64,000 nt of DNA from Actinomycetes bacterium (GTDB taxonomy: Bacteria > Actinomycetota > Actinomycetes > Propionibacteriales > Propionibacteriaceae), in contig JAUHXZ010000001.1 in assembly GCA_030426725.1 (NCBI GenBank), forward strand, positions 1 through 64,000, given 5' to 3'. Both the position numbers and the translations under genes were made by a program. Each line of letters opens with the position of its first letter. The stretch's first letter is position 1. The notes beneath the pieces are model-generated. The model searched no databases, had not been told where the DNA came from, and was given only the letters and a program-made list of their open reading frames with translations. Shown here one piece after another: positions 62,226 to 64,000 of this stretch.

Positions 62226-63902
62226 CTAGGTCGTGACGACGACCGGGACGATCATGGGCCTGCGCTTGAGCGTCCTGGCCACCCACTGCCCGGCCGTGCG
62301 TCGGGTGACCTGCTGCAGCCGGTAGGGGTCGTCGACGCCGTCGCGCATGGCGTCGAGGAGCGCGCCACGGACCCGTTCACGGACCTCGGCGAACACGCTG
62401 TCCTCCTCCGCGAGCCCGCGGGCGTGGACGTCGGGGCCGCTGACGATGCTGCGGTTGTGCAGGTCGACGGCCGTGATCACCGACACGAAGCCCTCCTCGC
62501 CGAGGATGCGCCGGTCCATGATCGACTCGCTGATGTCGCCGACGGTGGAGCCGTCGACGAACACGTAGCTGGCGTCGATGGCGCCGACCTTCTTGGCGAC
62601 GCCGTCGCGAAGGTCGATGACGTCGCCGTCGCCCGCGATGATCGTGCGGTCCGCCGGGACGCCCGTGGCCTGGGCGAGCTTGGCATTGGCGATGAGGTGA
62701 CGCGCCTCGCCATGGATCGGCATGACGTTGCCGGGCTTGAGGATGTTGTAGCAGTACAGCAACTCCCCCGCCGACGCGTGGCCGGAGACATGCACCAGCG
62801 CGTTGCCCTTGTGGACGACGTTGGCCCCCAGCTTCGTGAGCCCGTTGATGACGCGGTAGACGGAGTTCTCGTTACCGGGGATCAGCGAGCTGGCGAGCAG
62901 CACCGTGTCACCCTCACCGACCTCGATGACCGGATGGTCACTGTTGGCGATTCGGCTGAGCGCGGCCATCGGCTCGCCCTGCGACCCGGTTGAGACGATG
63001 ACCACCTCGTTGGCGGGGTGCCGGTCGATCTCCTTGAGTTCGATGAGCGTGCCCGCCGGGACGTTGAGGAAGCCCAGGTCGCGGGCGGTGGCCATGTTGC
63101 GCACCATCGAGCGTCCGACGTACACCACCTTGCGACCGTGCTTGACCGCCATGTCCAGCACCTGCTGGACGCGGTGGACGTGGCTGGCGAAGCAGGCGAC
63201 GATGAGTCGGCCGTTCGCCTGGTCGAACACCCGCGAGATCGCGGGGGTGATGTCCTTCTCCAACGGCGTGAACCCGGGCGTCTCGGCGTTGGTGGAGTCC
63301 ACCATGAACAGGTCGACCCCCTCCTCGCCGAGCCGGGCGAAGCCGCGCAGATCGGTGATGCGGCCGTCCAGGGGAAGCTGGTCCATCTTGAAGTCGCCGG
63401 TGTGGAGGACCAGGCCGGCCTTGGTGCGGATGGCGACCGCGAGCGCGTCGGGGATGGAGTGCGTGACGGCGAGGAACTCGAACTCGAAGTTGCCCACCTC
63501 GAGGATCTCGCCCTCCTCGACGGCGTCGAGGTCGAAGTTGCGGATGCGGTGCTCGCGCAGCTTCGCGGCGATGAACGCCAGCGCCAGCTTGGAGCCGAAC
63601 ACGGGGATGTCGGGGCGCTTCTTGAGCAGGTACGGCACGGCCCCGATGTGGTCCTCGTGGCCGTGGGTGATGACGAGGGCGACGATGTCGTCGAGGCGGT
63701 CCTCGAGGTAGTCAAGCGCTGGAAGGATTAGATCTACACCGGGGTGGTCGTCCTCCGGGAAGAGCACGCCACAGTCGACCAGCGCGATCTGACCGTCGAT
63801 CTCGAAGGCCGTCATGTTGCGACCGATGTCGCCGAGCCCGCCGAGCGGGACGACCCGCAGGGTTCCGGGGGCGAGCTTCGGGGGATTCTTCAGATCGGTC
63901 AT
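62226..63902 (-). CDS. rnj: ribonuclease J
   Basis: The 558-residue metallo-beta-lactamase/beta-CASP RNase acts in 5'-to-3' RNA decay and rRNA maturation. It has HGHEDH at 80-85, HTGDFKMD, the beta-CASP motifs (VDSTNAETPGFT, IVSTGSQGEPMAAL, HVSGHASAGEL) and a C-terminal domain. The start is ATG 63902. It is separated by 128 bp from rplU, which has its own promoter. Confidence 0.96.
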   Translation of the reverse strand: MTDLKNPPKLAPGTLRVVPLGGLGDIGRNMTAFEIDGQIALVDCGVLFPEDDHPGVDLILPALDYLEDRLDDIVALVITHGHEDHIGAVPYLLKKRPDIPVFGSKLALAFIAAKLREHRIRNFDLDAVEEGEILEVGNFEFEFLAVTHSIPDALAVAIRTKAGLVLHTGDFKMDQLPLDGRITDLRGFARLGEEGVDLFMVDSTNAETPGFTPLEKDITPAISRVFDQANGRLIVACFASHVHRVQQVLDMAVKHGRKVVYVGRSMVRNMATARDLGFLNVPAGTLIELKEIDRHPANEVVIVSTGSQGEPMAALSRIANSDHPVIEVGEGDTVLLASSLIPGNENSVYRVINGLTKLGANVVHKGNALVHVSGHASAGELLYCYNILKPGNVMPIHGEARHLIANAKLAQATGVPADRTIIAGDGDVIDLRDGVAKKVGAIDASYVFVDGSTVGDISESIMDRRILGEEGFVSVITAVDLHNRSIVSGPDVHARGLAEEDSVFAEVRERVRGALLDAMRDGVDDPYRLQQVTRRTAGQWVARTLKRRPMIVPVVVTT

Positions 63903-63937
63903 GTGAGCAGGCTAGTGGATGGGGCACGATGGGGAGC

Positions 63938-64000
63938 ATGTCCGTCACCGACACCGTCCGCCTTGCCCTCCCCGCCGAAGCCGTCGACGTGGCCCGCATC
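63938..64000 (+). CDS. 5' end of a probable GNAT acetyltransferase gene (partial)
   Basis: Twenty-one codons reach the window edge (MSVTDTVRLALPAEAVDVAR, then I). The VRLALPAEAVDVARI pattern is typical of the first strand and helix of GNAT acetyltransferases. The gene is divergent from rnj with about 35 bp between starts. GGGGAG upstream serves as ribosome site. The family assignment is tentative. Confidence 0.5.
   Translation, partial: MSVTDTVRLALPAEAVDVARI

Overview
The window is about 64 kb of very GC-rich chromosome with dense, often overlapping genes (ATGA/GTGA junctions), many GTG starts and a coproporphyrin-dependent haem pathway (hemQ present; no hemF or hemN seen). This points to Actinomycetota, most likely a Propionibacteriales member (Propionibacteriaceae-like). 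That placement is an inference from gene content and order, not from a search.

Layout. 1-9.1 kb is an accessory-looking locus that resembles the mycobacterial isoniazid-inducible iniBAC system: the tail of a repeat-rich protein, an IniR-like ATPase/LuxR regulator, a protein with an IniB-like N-terminus and acidic SFND repeats, and a four-helix membrane protein. Convergent to these are IniC-like and IniA-like dynamin-family GTPases headed by a second acidic SFND-repeat protein. 9.3-19.8 kb is housekeeping: lepA, rpsT, holA, comEC, a broken small gene, comEA, leuS and a sugar kinase. 19.8-32.8 kb holds a DUF4192 protein, a secreted or anchored protein, a tightly overlapping four-gene FtsX-type ABC system, a NIPA/EamA-like transporter, an L,D-transpeptidase lipoprotein, and an overlapping pair (glycosylase-annotated family plus zinc metallopeptidase). 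33-41.5 kb holds a PiT phosphate transporter with a small partner, a flavin reductase, DUF4242, a large LuxR regulator, a glutamine amidotransferase, an ABC-2 exporter and DedA.

41.6-52.7 kb is haem biosynthesis. A minus-strand operon runs hemE-hemY-hemC/D-hemB-hemL and ends with a second HemC/HemD fusion that has lost the dipyrromethane cysteine. A divergent plus-strand operon runs hemA-hemH-hemQ. A tRNA-Ala(GGC) with a strong terminator closes the minus side. Together these cover Glu-tRNA to haem through coproporphyrin.

52.7-64 kb holds an LLM flavoprotein, then the conserved minus-strand block rnj / rplU-rpmA / obgE-proB ... proA-nadD-rsfS-phosphoglycerate mutase. Between proB and proA sits an insertion: a PD-(D/E)xK (DUF559) nuclease gene on the opposite strand, bracketed by two related 75-bp inverted-repeat elements plus a four-copy 31-bp tandem array, and a PQ-loop membrane protein. 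The window ends in the first 21 codons of a probable GNAT gene.

The observations most worth follow-up are (i) the paired SFND-repeat proteins flanking the dynamin-like pair, (ii) the HemC/HemD pseudoenzyme retained beside the active fusion, and (iii) the nuclease gene bracketed by palindromic elements inside the proBA operon.
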